A stretch of 64,000 nucleotides of DNA from positions 18,470-82,469 of the forward strand of contig CALBSO010000121.1 of the NCBI GenBank assembly GCA_937968015.1, given 5' to 3'. Shown in pieces: positions 1-10,300 of the stretch. The stretch's first letter is position 1, and each line of letters opens with the position of its first letter. A model generated the notes under the pieces. That model searched no databases. It saw nothing but the letters and a program-made list of their open reading frames with translations, and was not told the DNA's origin. The position numbers and the translations under genes were made by a program. Source of the stretch: an uncultured Thermomicrobia bacterium (GTDB lineage: Bacteria > Chloroflexota > Chloroflexia > Thermomicrobiales > JALYUS01).

Positions 1-1230
1 ACCAGGGAATCCGCATCGCCAGATAGAGACTCTGCGGTGGTTGCTCGTGCGGATGTTGCTACCGCGGCGGACCGTGATGTTCTTCCCGCCGCAACGGGGC
101 AGGATGCGGAGGTATCGTCGGCGTCCGGACCGGCGATGGAGGTACGGAGGGACGAATCGCCGCCTGTTTCAGTCAACCCCTGGTTCATTGATCCAACCGA
201 GACGATCCGATCCGATGCATTATTCCAGTCGCAAGGCACGGACCGCTCGTCCGCTGCGTGGATCGAGCGGTTGACGAGCGCGGCACGAGCCGAGGCAGTG
301 CCGCTACCCGCGACCAAGACGATGTCCGCACCATTGGCGCCCGAACCCCCCGCCGAGGCAGTTGTGAACAGCGTCGTGCCGCGGTCGGCGGCAGTCGGTG
401 ATCGCGCGGTGTGGGCATCCGCGCCAACACCACTCGCCGAAACGACACGCCGCTTTCTCCGGCCGCTGGTCGGTGTTGATCCGGCGATCATGCCGGTCTC
501 TCGCGATGCAGGCGCCGCAGCCACCGCCGCAGCGTATCGCGCAGACGCGCTGACCGATGGAAATGTGACGATGCTGGCGGCGGGGAACGATGACGACACG
601 CCGGAAACGCTCGGTCTCCTCGCGCATGAACTGACCCACATCGCACGTCGCCGCGATCCTCGCTTCATCCCGCCCATTGCACGGACCGATGATCGGCATG
701 ATCAGGCTCCGGGAGGCATCGCATCGGCGACGCTCCTCGCGGACGATGAAGCCCTCGCCCGGCGTGTCGAGACGCGGGTAATACGCACGGCTCGCGCCTA
801 TCAGGCAGCACAGGCTCCGTCGCCCCAGATCGGCAGGAGTGGTGACCGCTCGGAAGCGGAGGATGACCGCGACGAATTGTTCGCGTCAGAACCGCGGGGC
901 ACTGCGGAGCGTCGGGAAGGTGATGAGTGGAATGGGCTGCCCGCGCCGTGGGAGTCGTTGCCGGATTGGATGAGCGCACCGGCGCCCGGACCGGTTGCCG
1001 CAACAAATGGGGTGGATTCGGCAATCGCCACCGCGCCCCTCGCGCCCGTCGCACCAGTCGTGCAACTGGCGGAGGAGGAGCGCCCCAGCGAAGGGGAAAG
1101 CGCGACGACGCCACCGGCAACGCCGCACGATCCGAATGCGCCGGTGGAACCTGATCTCGATGCCTTGGCGCGGCAGGTCTACGCAATCTTGAAGCGACGT
1201 TTGGCCCTTGAGCGCCGCAACGCTGGGTAG
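1..1230 (+). CDS. DUF4157 (eCIS core domain) protein, 5'-partial
   Basis: The reading frame is open back to base 1, so the true start lies outside the window; GTG at 37 is only the first start codon visible. The diagnostic element is a HELTH motif about residues 197-201 counted from that GTG, inside the segment LGLLAHELTHIARR typical of DUF4157, a domain found in proteins encoded with extracellular contractile injection systems. The rest is Ala/Pro/Arg-rich and low complexity, with a basic helical C-terminus (LARQVYAILKRRLALERR). It ends 21 nt before the LysM baseplate gene, so it probably belongs to the same transcript. It may be a cargo or a structural/adaptor protein. HELTH fits HExxH zinc chemistry, but activity is unproven. 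Confidence 0.7.
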   Translation, partial: TRESASPDRDSAVVARADVATAADRDVLPAATGQDAEVSSASGPAMEVRRDESPPVSVNPWFIDPTETIRSDALFQSQGTDRSSAAWIERLTSAARAEAVPLPATKTMSAPLAPEPPAEAVVNSVVPRSAAVGDRAVWASAPTPLAETTRRFLRPLVGVDPAIMPVSRDAGAAATAAAYRADALTDGNVTMLAAGNDDDTPETLGLLAHELTHIARRRDPRFIPPIARTDDRHDQAPGGIASATLLADDEALARRVETRVIRTARAYQAAQAPSPQIGRSGDRSEAEDDRDELFASEPRGTAERREGDEWNGLPAPWESLPDWMSAPAPGPVAATNGVDSAIATAPLAPVAPVVQLAEEERPSEGESATTPPATPHDPNAPVEPDLDALARQVYAILKRRLALERRNAG

Positions 1231-1251
1231 ATGTATGGAGAGAGGTGAGTA

Positions 1252-1920
1252 ATGAACAAGAAAGACCTCGATCATGCGGAGATTACCAACCTCGATAAAG
1301 GAGGCACGGCGATCAAGTGCCTGTTCAATCCCAAAGAATACGCCTTTACGAAGACGAACCAGTGGAAGGCGGCGGCGAACAAAAGCACGAATGTACCTTC
1401 GATGGAGTTCGGCGGCGGCGAACCGGCGACGCTCACCATGCAGCTCTTCTTCGACACCTACGACAGCGGGCACAACGCCAAGGATGTTCGCAAGGAGTAC
1501 ACGGACGCCATCTGGGAACTGATGATGGTGGACAAGAACCTGCAGGACCCGAAGACGAAGAAGGGTCGCCCGCCGAAGGTCCATTTCCAGTGGGGCAAGG
1601 CATGGTCGTTCGATGCGGTCATCAAGAGCATCAAGCAGAATTTCACCCTCTTCCTGTCCAATGGCACGCCGGTGCGCGCGACGCTCGATGTGACCTTTCA
1701 GCAAGTCAAGGACGCCAAGCTCTTTCCGCCGCAGAATCCGACCTCCGGCGGCGAGGGCGGTGAGCGGCTCTGGACCGTCAATGAGGGCGACACGCTCGCC
1801 GGGATCGCCTACCAGGAATATGGGGACGCGAGCCAATGGAAGGTGATCGCCGAAGCGAACCGGTTGATCCAGGTGCGGCGATTAACGCCAGGGATGGTGC
1901 TGGAGATCCCGAATGCCTGA
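1252..1920 (+). CDS. eCIS tube-cap/baseplate hub protein with LysM (Afp7-like)
   Basis: The 222-residue product opens with a contractile-injection-system tube-type N-domain (FNPKEYAFTKTNQW) and ends in a LysM fold at about residues 172-220 (VNEGDTLAGIAYQEYGD ... PGMVLEIP). In Afp/PVC particles the equivalent protein joins the inner tube to the spike. A GAGAGGTGAG ribosome site lies just before the ATG. Its stop overlaps the next start by 8 nt, suggesting translational coupling with the VgrG-like spike. Length and domain order match the family. Confidence in the family is high; the structural role is inferred from homologues. Confidence 0.88.
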   Translation: MNKKDLDHAEITNLDKGGTAIKCLFNPKEYAFTKTNQWKAAANKSTNVPSMEFGGGEPATLTMQLFFDTYDSGHNAKDVRKEYTDAIWELMMVDKNLQDPKTKKGRPPKVHFQWGKAWSFDAVIKSIKQNFTLFLSNGTPVRATLDVTFQQVKDAKLFPPQNPTSGGEGGERLWTVNEGDTLAGIAYQEYGDASQWKVIAEANRLIQVRRLTPGMVLEIPNA

Positions 1921-3574
1921 CACGAGTGGGTTACTCAGCCAGTTTTACGTGAAGATTGATGGACAGAATGCGTCTGAGGAGTTCATGCACGACCTCGTCG
2001 AGATACGGGTCGAGAGCAGCCTCCATCTGCCGGACATCGCCACCCTGATGATCCACGACGCGAAATTGCACTGGATTGACCAGTCGAGTCTCGCGCCGGG
2101 TAAAACCATCGAAATATCGGCCAAGGCGGGCCAGGGTGACCGACCGCTCTTCGATGGCGAGATTGTCGAACTGGAGCCGGAATTTGGCCCGAGCATCCCT
2201 AACGTCGTCGTGCGCGCGTTCGACCGTTTGCACCGACTATCGCACGGGCGGTGCGTCCGCTCGTATCTCAACGTGACGGACGAAGACCTCGTACGGAAGG
2301 TCGCGCAGGAAGTAGGTCTACAGGTCAAGATGGAGCCAACGAGCGAGGTCCATCCGTATGTCTTGCAGAATAACCAGACGAACCTGGAATTCTTGCGCGG
2401 CCGGGCCGCCATGCTCGGCTATGCGCTCTTCGTGACGAAGAAGACCCTGTACTGCGAGCCGCCCCGCGCGGCCGGGCAGCCACCCAAACTCGAATGGGGC
2501 GCGACGTTGAGCACCTTCCAACCCCGGATGACGACGGTCGAGCAGGTAGATGATGTGATCGTGCGCGGGTGGGACCCCGTCGCGAAGCAGGAGATCGTCG
2601 GGCGAGCGCAGCGTGGCAACGGCGTCCCGCGTATCGGCGAGAAGAAGAGTGGCGGCGAAGTCGCGCACGGCGCCTACAACCTCCCCGCGCAGCATCTCGT
2701 GACGGATCAACCGATCCGCAATCAGGCGACAGCAGATCGCCTCGCCCAAGCCGTCGCGGACCGAACAGCGGGTCGGTTTGTGGAGGCGGAGGGGTCGTGC
2801 GGCGGCAATCCGGCGATTATCGCCGGGACGTCAATCGAGATTAGCGCGGTGGGGGACCGCTTCAGTGGGACGTATCTCGTGACGAGCGCGGTTCATCTCT
2901 TTTCCGCCGCTACGGGATACTCGACACAGTTCAGTGTCTCCGGCCACCATCCGGCGACACTCCTCAGTCTCCTCGCGCCGGAGCAGGAGGATACGCCGAT
3001 CATGGGTCTCCTGATTGGCATTGTGACCGACAATCAGGACCCGGAAGAGCAGGGGCGGGTGAAGGTAAAGTACCCGGCGCTCTCCGGCGAGCACGCCAGC
3101 ACATGGGCGCGTGTCGTCGTGCCCGGGGGCGGGCCGGAGCGCGGCATCGAGTTCCTGCCGGAGGTCAATGATGAGGTGCTCGTCGGCTTCGAGCAGGGGG
3201 ATGTCCATTATCCGTATGTCCTTGGCGGCCTCTGGAACGGTCAGGATGCACCGCCGAAAAAGAGCGGCCAGGTGATTAGCGGCGGCCGCGTGGAGAAGCG
3301 GATCATCCGCTCCCGCACGGGGCACATGATCACGCTCGACGACAGCGACGGCGGCGGGGGGATTACCATCGAGGACAAGAATGGCAACAAAATTGTCCTC
3401 GATACCGGTTCCAACGCGCTGAATATCGAGATTAACGGCAACGTCAGTGTGAAGGCGAAGGGAAATCTCACTCTGGAAGCGCAGGGGCAGATCGCGATTA
3501 AGGGACTTGGTGTGAAGGTGGATGGTGGCCCGGCGACGGTAGACGTGAAGGGGTCACTCGTCAATCTGAACTAG
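1913..3574 (+). CDS. VgrG-like spike protein (Afp8-like, gpD/gp5 fold)
   Basis: At 553 residues, the N-terminal two thirds resembles phage late-control protein D/gp27, and an OB-fold (gp5-type) begins about residue 362 (GLLIGIVTDNQDPEEQGRVK). The C-terminus is a repetitive beta-prism (IEINGNVSVKAKGNLTLEAQ) as in VgrG spikes. It forms the trimeric needle under the tube that pierces target envelopes and is capped by the PAAR protein encoded next. There is no extra C-terminal effector domain, so it looks purely structural. The ATG overlaps the preceding stop by 8 nt. Confidence 0.92.
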   Translation: MPDTSGLLSQFYVKIDGQNASEEFMHDLVEIRVESSLHLPDIATLMIHDAKLHWIDQSSLAPGKTIEISAKAGQGDRPLFDGEIVELEPEFGPSIPNVVVRAFDRLHRLSHGRCVRSYLNVTDEDLVRKVAQEVGLQVKMEPTSEVHPYVLQNNQTNLEFLRGRAAMLGYALFVTKKTLYCEPPRAAGQPPKLEWGATLSTFQPRMTTVEQVDDVIVRGWDPVAKQEIVGRAQRGNGVPRIGEKKSGGEVAHGAYNLPAQHLVTDQPIRNQATADRLAQAVADRTAGRFVEAEGSCGGNPAIIAGTSIEISAVGDRFSGTYLVTSAVHLFSAATGYSTQFSVSGHHPATLLSLLAPEQEDTPIMGLLIGIVTDNQDPEEQGRVKVKYPALSGEHASTWARVVVPGGGPERGIEFLPEVNDEVLVGFEQGDVHYPYVLGGLWNGQDAPPKKSGQVISGGRVEKRIIRSRTGHMITLDDSDGGGGITIEDKNGNKIVLDTGSNALNIEINGNVSVKAKGNLTLEAQGQIAIKGLGVKVDGGPATVDVKGSLVNLN

Positions 3575-3588
3575 GAGAGGAGCGGCAT

Positions 3589-3984
3589 GTGGGGCAGCCA
3601 GCAGCGAAACTCGGCGATCAGGTTGTTGCGACCGATATTCACATTGTCCTCATTCCCGCCGCACTTGGCGTGCCGGTGCCGACGCCGCTGCCGTCTCCCT
3701 TCGTCGGGATGATCAACGGGAACCTGAGTCCGAACGTCAAGATCATGGGGTTGCCCGCCGCGACGCTGGGCAGCACGGCGACGAATACGCCGCCGCACAT
3801 CCCTGTCGGCGGACCGTTCGCGAAGCCGCCGAGCAACATGGGGACGATCATTATCGGCAGCCCGACCGTCATGATCAACAGCAAACCGGCAGCGCGCAAC
3901 GGCGATACGGCGCTCACCTGCAATGACCCGGTGGATGCACCGGTTGGTACGGTGGTCGCCGTCGGGACGGTGATGATCGCATGA
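3589..3984 (+). CDS. PAAR-domain spike tip protein
   Basis: This 131-residue protein starts with PAAKLGDQV and holds the glycine/proline PAAR pattern (GLPAATLGS, GSPTVMINSKPAARNGD) across its whole length. PAAR proteins form a metal-stabilised cone on the VgrG trimer. The start is GTG at 3589, preceded by GGAGAGGAGCGGC; an ATG two bases earlier is in another frame. There is no fused toxin. The stop overlaps the gp25-like start in ATGA, so translation is probably coupled. Confidence 0.9.
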   Translation: MGQPAAKLGDQVVATDIHIVLIPAALGVPVPTPLPSPFVGMINGNLSPNVKIMGLPAATLGSTATNTPPHIPVGGPFAKPPSNMGTIIIGSPTVMINSKPAARNGDTALTCNDPVDAPVGTVVAVGTVMIA

Positions 3985-4412
3985 ACGGAAGGGACGCGAT
4001 GACGGACCTCCTGGGGGTGGGATGGGCCTTTCCGGTCGGCGTGGACGCGCGCGGCCGTATTGGGCTTGCCCGTCACGAGCGAGACATCGAGGAGGCGATT
4101 CGTATCATCCTCCTCACACCGAAGGGGCAGCGCGTGATGCGCCCGGAATTCGGCTCGCGCCTGCACGATCTGATCTTCGCGCCGAATAACGCGACGACGG
4201 CCGGCCTTGCCGCCTACTACGTCGAGGAGGCGCTCGGGATGTGGGAGCCACGCATCACCGTGCAGGAAGTGGACGCCCGACCCGACCCTGAGGATAATGG
4301 GCGGCTGCTCATTGACATCACGTATCAAATCAACGCGACGTACGACAGCCGGACGCTCGTTTTCCCGTTCTACCGCATTCCGGATGAATCCCCGTCAAGT
4401 ATCGGAGGATAA
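3981..4412 (+). CDS. gp25-like baseplate wedge protein (Afp9-like)
   Basis: A 143-residue GPW/gp25 family protein. It contains the typical core with IEEAIRIILLTPKGQRVMRP and EFGSRLHDLIF, the segment that in T4 gp25/TssE starts sheath assembly on the baseplate. Family length is about 120-150 residues. The ATG overlaps the PAAR stop by 4 nt; a second in-frame ATG at 3999 would remove six residues. The gene is followed after 9 nt by the baseplate J-like gene. No anomalies seen. Confidence 0.92.
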   Translation: MNGRDAMTDLLGVGWAFPVGVDARGRIGLARHERDIEEAIRIILLTPKGQRVMRPEFGSRLHDLIFAPNNATTAGLAAYYVEEALGMWEPRITVQEVDARPDPEDNGRLLIDITYQINATYDSRTLVFPFYRIPDESPSSIGG

Positions 4413-4421
4413 GGACTCTTC

Positions 4422-6413
4422 ATGCCTTTGCCAACGCCCAAGCTCGATGATCGCCGGTTCCAGGATATCGTGGATGAGGCGAAGCGGTTGATCCCGCGCT
4501 ACTGCCCGGAATGGACGGACCACAACGTCAGTGATCCTGGCGTGACTTTGATCGAGTTGTTCGCCTGGATGACCGACATGCTCCTCTACCGCGTCAATCA
4601 GGTGCCGGATAAGCTGTACATCAACTTCCTGGACTTGATCGGTGTCCGGCTTGAGCCGCCGCGCGCCGCCCGCGCCGCCGTCACTTTCTACCTCTCCGCC
4701 GCCCAATCGAGTGAGATCACGATCCCGCTGGATACGGAGGTTGCCACCGTCCGCACCGAGACCAGCCCGGCGATTATTTTCACGACCGAAGCGGCGTTGA
4801 CGGTCCGGCCACCGACGGTCGCGGGCGCGTTCACGGGTGGGAGCGGCGCCAATGCGAGTTGGCTAGCGCACGATCTGCGTGAACTCGCCCTACCCGGCCA
4901 GCGTATCCCCCTCTTTCCACCGTCGCTCCAGCCGGATGACGCCTTTTACCTCGCCTTCACCGCGGACCATAGTCACCATGTGCTCGCGCTCTTGATGGCC
5001 TGCGAGCAGGCGGGCGGCGCGGGGGTCGATCCCTACAACCCGCCGGTGGAGTGGCAGGTCTGGCGAGGCGGGCAGTCGCCGTGGGCGCCCTGCGTGCTCG
5101 AACATGACGGGACGCTCGGCTTCAACCGCTCCGGCGAGATCATTCTGCGCACACCGGCGATGGTCGAGCGGGAATGGCAGGGATTGCGCGCATACTGGCT
5201 GCGCTGCCGACTGACGGCCGCGCAGGCAAGTGGGAACTCCTACCGGGTTTCGCCCGATCTGGAGCAGGTGCGGGTTGAGGCACGGGGCGGCACGACGAAC
5301 GCACGCCACGCGATCACGATTCGTAACGAAATCCTCGGGCAGAGTGACGGTACACCGGGGCAGACATTCCGGTTGCTTCACGTACCCGTCCTCGCACGCA
5401 ACCCACTCGAAGATACCCTGATCGTCGAGCGTCCGGATGGCGAGGCGGAGCCATGGCTGGAGGTAACGGATTTCGGCGAGTCCGGCCCGGACGACCGCTG
5501 TTTCACACTTGACGGTCTGGATGGTACGCTGACGCTCGGCCCGGCGCTCCTGCAGCCCGATGGCAATGTCTATGCCTTTGGAGCGGTGCCGCCGAAGGGC
5601 AGTACGCTCCGCTTCAGCCGCTACCAGTACGGCGGCGGCATCATTGGGAATGTCCCAATGGGCGCGCTCACTCTCCTCAAGTCCTCGATCCCGTACATCA
5701 CACGGACAATGAACTGGGAGGCGGCGTTCGGCGGCCAGGACGCGGAGCGCCTGGACAACGCGAAGCTCCGTGCCCCACACGCGCTCCGCACGCGCACGCG
5801 CGCCGTCACGGCTGACGACTTCGAGTACCTGACGCGGCAGGTGCCCGGCGTCGCGCGCGCGCGTTGCCTGTCGCCCGGCGAGCAATCGGACGGCCAGAAT
5901 GGTCTCCAACCGGGGCAGGTCGCGGTGCTCATACTGCCGCAGGTCGAGGACGATGACCGGCGCATCCCGCCGGACCATCTGACAGTCTCGGCGGAGTTGC
6001 GTGCCGCCGTGCTCGCCTACCTCAACGACCGGCGGGTGGTCGGTACGACGTTGGAGGTCCGTGCACCACGGTTTCAGTGGGTCTCCGTTTCCGCAACCCT
6101 CCGCGTCGCGGAGCGAAGTGATCCCACACTCGTCAATGACCTGCAGCGGCGTGCGGAGGCGGAACTCTACCGTTATCTGAACCCAAGTTGCGGCGGCGCG
6201 GACGGTACCGGGTGGCCGTTCGGGCGGGACCTGCACGTCTCCGAGATCTACGGGTTATTGCTGCGCATACCGTCGGTCGAATCTGTCGAGGATGTGCAAT
6301 TGCGCATCAGCGAACCGGGGACGAATGGCGAGTTGCATTCGGTCGGTTCCCGGTTGGCGGTGCCGGTAGACGGCGTGATTTGCTCGGACCGGCATGAAGT
6401 GCGTGTGCAGTAA
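4422..6413 (+). CDS. Baseplate assembly protein J-like (Afp11-like)
   Basis: At 663 residues it matches the long 'putative baseplate assembly protein' family of eCIS. The N-terminus (DRRFQDIVDEAKRLIPRYCP, then WTDHNVSDPGVTLIELFAWM) is the family signature, and the C-terminal third carries a gpJ-like region (DDFEYLTRQVPGVARARCL). It forms the baseplate wedges that connect spike, sheath and fibres. It lies nine bases after the gp25 gene, in the same operon. Length and motifs look intact. Confidence 0.9.
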   Translation: MPLPTPKLDDRRFQDIVDEAKRLIPRYCPEWTDHNVSDPGVTLIELFAWMTDMLLYRVNQVPDKLYINFLDLIGVRLEPPRAARAAVTFYLSAAQSSEITIPLDTEVATVRTETSPAIIFTTEAALTVRPPTVAGAFTGGSGANASWLAHDLRELALPGQRIPLFPPSLQPDDAFYLAFTADHSHHVLALLMACEQAGGAGVDPYNPPVEWQVWRGGQSPWAPCVLEHDGTLGFNRSGEIILRTPAMVEREWQGLRAYWLRCRLTAAQASGNSYRVSPDLEQVRVEARGGTTNARHAITIRNEILGQSDGTPGQTFRLLHVPVLARNPLEDTLIVERPDGEAEPWLEVTDFGESGPDDRCFTLDGLDGTLTLGPALLQPDGNVYAFGAVPPKGSTLRFSRYQYGGGIIGNVPMGALTLLKSSIPYITRTMNWEAAFGGQDAERLDNAKLRAPHALRTRTRAVTADDFEYLTRQVPGVARARCLSPGEQSDGQNGLQPGQVAVLILPQVEDDDRRIPPDHLTVSAELRAAVLAYLNDRRVVGTTLEVRAPRFQWVSVSATLRVAERSDPTLVNDLQRRAEAELYRYLNPSCGGADGTGWPFGRDLHVSEIYGLLLRIPSVESVEDVQLRISEPGTNGELHSVGSRLAVPVDGVICSDRHEVRVQ

Positions 6414-6436
6414 GCGCGCGTGGATCGCGAGGGGGT

Positions 6437-7354
6437 ATGTCAGCGACGACCGATCAACTGATAGTTCGCCTCGGCGACACTGTCGTTCAGGTGGCCGCGC
6501 TCAACGCGCCCGTCATGACGATTGGGCGCGCGCCGGATAATACCCTGTCTCTCATTCACCCGATGGTCTCCCGCCGCCACGCGGAGGTCCGGCTTGAGGC
6601 GAACGGCCCGATCATCGTTGATCTCGGCAGCGCGAACGGGATCGTCGTCGATGGCGAGAGGCTGCTGGCGCAGCAACCACGCCTGCTGCTCCCTGGTTCG
6701 GTCGTCGAGATCGGACCCTACACGCTTACGTACGAGGAGCAGAACGCCGTGGAAATGGCGGAAGCCGCCGAGCCGGTCGCAGCCGTTGAAGCCATGGCCG
6801 CCCTCCAGGAGATACCGAGCGTTCCACCGGGGATAATGCTTCCCACGTTACCGGCGGTGCGTCCCGAATATCCTGTTGCCCGCGCGCCGGGGCCGGTGAG
6901 CGCGTACGTGCGCGACCTGCCGATCATTTTTCATGACAACGCCTTTCTCGCGCACTTTCTCCTCATTTTCGAGTCCATCTGGGAGCCGCTGGAGCAGCGG
7001 CAGGATCACATTGCCATGTACGTAGATCCGCATACCAGCCCGGCGTCGTTTCTCAGTTGGCTCGGTGGTTGGCTCGATCTCTCTTTCGTCGCCCACTGGC
7101 CGGAGAGTCGGAGCCGCCGCCTCGTCGCGGAGGCGATGGACCTCTATCGGTGGCGGGGGACGCGGTACGGCCTCGTGCGGATGATCGAGGTCTGCACAGG
7201 GCTAACACCACAGATCGCCGAAATCCCTGCCGAGCCGTTCGTCTTCCGGGTTACCATGCCCGCGAATGGCGAGGTTGACCGAGAGCTGGTGGAGCAGTTG
7301 ATCGTCACCCATAAACCGGCACACGCGGGGTACCGACTGGAGTTCCGTACATGA
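6437..7354 (+). CDS. FHA domain fused to phage tail protein I (baseplate)
   Basis: 305 residues in two parts. Residues about 1-100 are a canonical forkhead-associated domain with GR at 30-31, SRRH at 45-48 and NG at 67-68, the positions that bind phosphothreonine peptides. After an Ala/Pro/Glu linker, residues about 150-305 match phage tail protein I (YVRDLPIIFHDNAF, FLLIFESIWEPLE, LYRWRGTRYGLVRMIE), a baseplate component. The stop overlaps the kinase start (ATGA). Known phage or Afp homologues do not need an FHA domain. Kinase adjacency suggests that baseplate assembly or firing is gated by threonine phosphorylation, as PpkA/Fha does in some type VI systems (inference). Confidence 0.88.
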   Translation: MSATTDQLIVRLGDTVVQVAALNAPVMTIGRAPDNTLSLIHPMVSRRHAEVRLEANGPIIVDLGSANGIVVDGERLLAQQPRLLLPGSVVEIGPYTLTYEEQNAVEMAEAAEPVAAVEAMAALQEIPSVPPGIMLPTLPAVRPEYPVARAPGPVSAYVRDLPIIFHDNAFLAHFLLIFESIWEPLEQRQDHIAMYVDPHTSPASFLSWLGGWLDLSFVAHWPESRSRRLVAEAMDLYRWRGTRYGLVRMIEVCTGLTPQIAEIPAEPFVFRVTMPANGEVDRELVEQLIVTHKPAHAGYRLEFRT

Positions 7355-10300
7355 GCAGCCTCGTCGGCCAGACTATCGGCAATTACCGCATTGAGGCGCT
7401 CCTCGGCACCGGTGGAATGGCGGAAGTCTACCGCGCCCTCCATGTCATGCTCAACCGGTCGGCGGCGATCAAGGTTATGCACGCAAATCTTGCCGCCGAT
7501 AAGAGCTTTCAGGATCGGTTCGTCCAGGAGGCAAAGGCGGCAGCGGCCCTGAAACACCCGAACATCGTTGACATCTACGATTTCAGCAGGCAGGAACATG
7601 ACGGTCTTCTCTATCTGGTGATGGAGTACATCCCGAACGGCTCGATCCGCACGCTGCTCCAGCGACAATCGAGCGGCAGCCAAAAACTACCGCTTCTTCT
7701 CGGGCTTGATCTCGTCCGTCAGGCGGCGGATGGTTTGGCGTTTGCCCATAGCAGGGGCATGGTGCATCGCGACATTAAGCCGGATAACCTGCTCCTCGCG
7801 GACGCCGGAATACAAGCGGATGCGGGCCGGGCATATACGGTGAAAATCAGCGACTTCGGGCTCGCGTCGCTTGCCGAAGGCGGCGTGGTAACCGCGACGG
7901 GCATGATGATGGGAAGCCCCGCCTATATGTCGCCCGAGCAGTGCGAGGGAACGCACCTCGATGGTAAGAGCGACCTGTATTCGCTCGGTATCGTGCTGTA
8001 TGAGGTTGCGACCGGCTATCTGCCCTTCGAGATTAAGACGATCAGTGATGCCGTCTACAAACACATGTCCGTCCCGCCGGTGCCACCGCTTGAGGTGCGC
8101 CCGGACCTCCCGGATGGGTTGGATGCGATCATTCTCCGCTGCCTCGCCAAACGCCCGGCAGATCGATTCGCGACCGATAGCGAGCTCTCGGCCGCGCTCA
8201 ATGGGCTGATCATGAAACTTGAAGCAGGCGCCGCGCAGCCAATTATCAACCCGCGCGCGCCGGCGCACGGCGTCGCGGCAGGGAGCACATCACCCGCAGC
8301 CCCACGCGCCGCGAACCGGTCATCGCCGCCCCGCCTCCACGTACTCGACGGGAACAGGCAACAGCAGAACACGCTCGCCATCACGACACGCGGGGTAACG
8401 GTCGGGAGTGGGGCGGACAATGTCGTCGTGCTCGCCGACGCGCTCGTCTCGCGCAATCATCTGCGACTCGATTGGGACGGTCAGCGTGTCACGGTGACGG
8501 ATCTCGATGCGGCAAACGGCACCGTCCTCGGCAATCGCCGACTCGCGCCGCATACCCCGGCGCAGTGGTCGGCCGACGACTGGCTGCGGGTCGGCCCGTT
8601 CTGGCTCTATCTCCAGCCCCCGTCGACCGAGCAGTCGGCCACCCGCTCGCTGCCCTTCGCCATGCCTGCGGTTAGCTCCCCGGTCCCGGCGCCTTTGCCT
8701 ATTGTGCCGACGAAAGAGCTGCCCGTTGCTATCCCTGTGTCAGCGCCGCTACCCACCCCATTCATCCCACCACCATCGCGACATGGGCGCATTCACGTAT
8801 CGGTGGAAGAAGGGGAGACCCTTGCGATCACGCCGGGACAGCCCGCAGTGGTCCGTGTCCGGCTCGCCAACCTCGGCACGACGGTAGACCATTTCCGCCT
8901 GACCGTCGAGGGTATGCCAACGGGATGGGTGCATGGGCCGGAGCAGGAAATCCAACTCAACCCGAACGATGCCGTCCCGGTCGCGCTGACGGTCGTCACC
9001 GCGCGGTCCCCGGAGTATGTCGCGGGGGAATACCCGGTAACGATTCGCGCTCGTTCGCGCGAGAACCCCGCCGAGTCCGGTGCGGCACAGGCGTTCTGGA
9101 CACTCCAGCCGTACACCGCGAGCAGCCTGACCATCGAACCCGCGCTCGCAACGAGTCGTATCAAGGCAGGCTACAACCTCGTCGTCCGCAATGACGGAAA
9201 CACGGCAGAGCGGTATGCCTTCGGTGGCAAGGATGACGAAGGGAAGATTGCCTATCGCTTCGTGCCCGAGACGGTAGACCTCGATCCGGGCGCGGCTGCC
9301 GCGGTAGGCCTGACCGTGTGGACGCGACGTAAATGGCTCGGCCGCGCGCAGTCCCGGCCGTTCAACATCGAAACAATACCGACGACAGGGGATCCGCCCC
9401 ATCCCGTGCGGGGCGAATGGGTCCAGCGGGCAATTTTACCCGCATGGACCCCGCTCGTCCCAGTCGCGTTGCTCGGCGCGCTCGTACTGGCCTATTTCTG
9501 GCTCCAACCTTCTATCCGTATCTTTATTGATCCCGCCTCGCCGGTCGCGGGGCAACCCGTGACGGTGCGCTGGAATGTCAGCCACACGAGTCGAATTGAC
9601 TTGGCGGTCGACGGAATCATTGTCGCCAAGGACCTCGATCCGAACACCAAGGGCAAGGTATTCGAGAAGGGATTGGGGGGCAAGGCGGTCGAAGCGGTGG
9701 CGAAGAACCGCCTCGGGGAAACGAAGGCGACTGCGCCGCTGACGATCGTTCAGCCGACCCCGCTACCGACACCGGTTCCCGAAACGCCTGTTGTTGACAT
9801 CTTCGAGGTGGATCGGCCAGTCGTGCTACCCAATGAGAAAGTTACCCTGCATTGGAAGGTGCACAATGCCGAGAGTGTCGCCATCACGTCGAACACGGGT
9901 ATCAATGAGACGAACCTGAATATCGAGGGCTCGAAGCAGTTCCCGATCACGACGGATACCACATTCACGATCGTGGCGATGAACAAGGGGAAGGAGACAA
10001 AGCAGTCAACCTTCGCCGGGACATCGGTGGCTGTGGCTACGAGCGTGGCGCAGACGGCCGTGGTGTCGACCGTAGCGGCAGGAACCGCCGCAGTGGTGAC
10101 GGCGGCCGCGCAAACGACGGTGGCGAGTTCGACATCGGCTGTCCAAACGACGGTGGCAGGTTCCACCGCAGCGGCCCAGACAACAATAGCCGGGAGTACC
10201 GCCGCCGCTCAGACGACCGCCGCCGGTCAGAATCAGGCGACCCAGACGGCGGTCGCAGGCTCGAACGTCACTACCCAGACAGCCGCCGCGAACGCAAATC

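Noticed and set aside
4890..6236. Long minus-strand open frame opposite the baseplate J-like gene
   Set aside because: It has no recognisable domain and an Arg-rich composition typical of antisense frames in GC-rich DNA. The plus-strand gene is clearly real.
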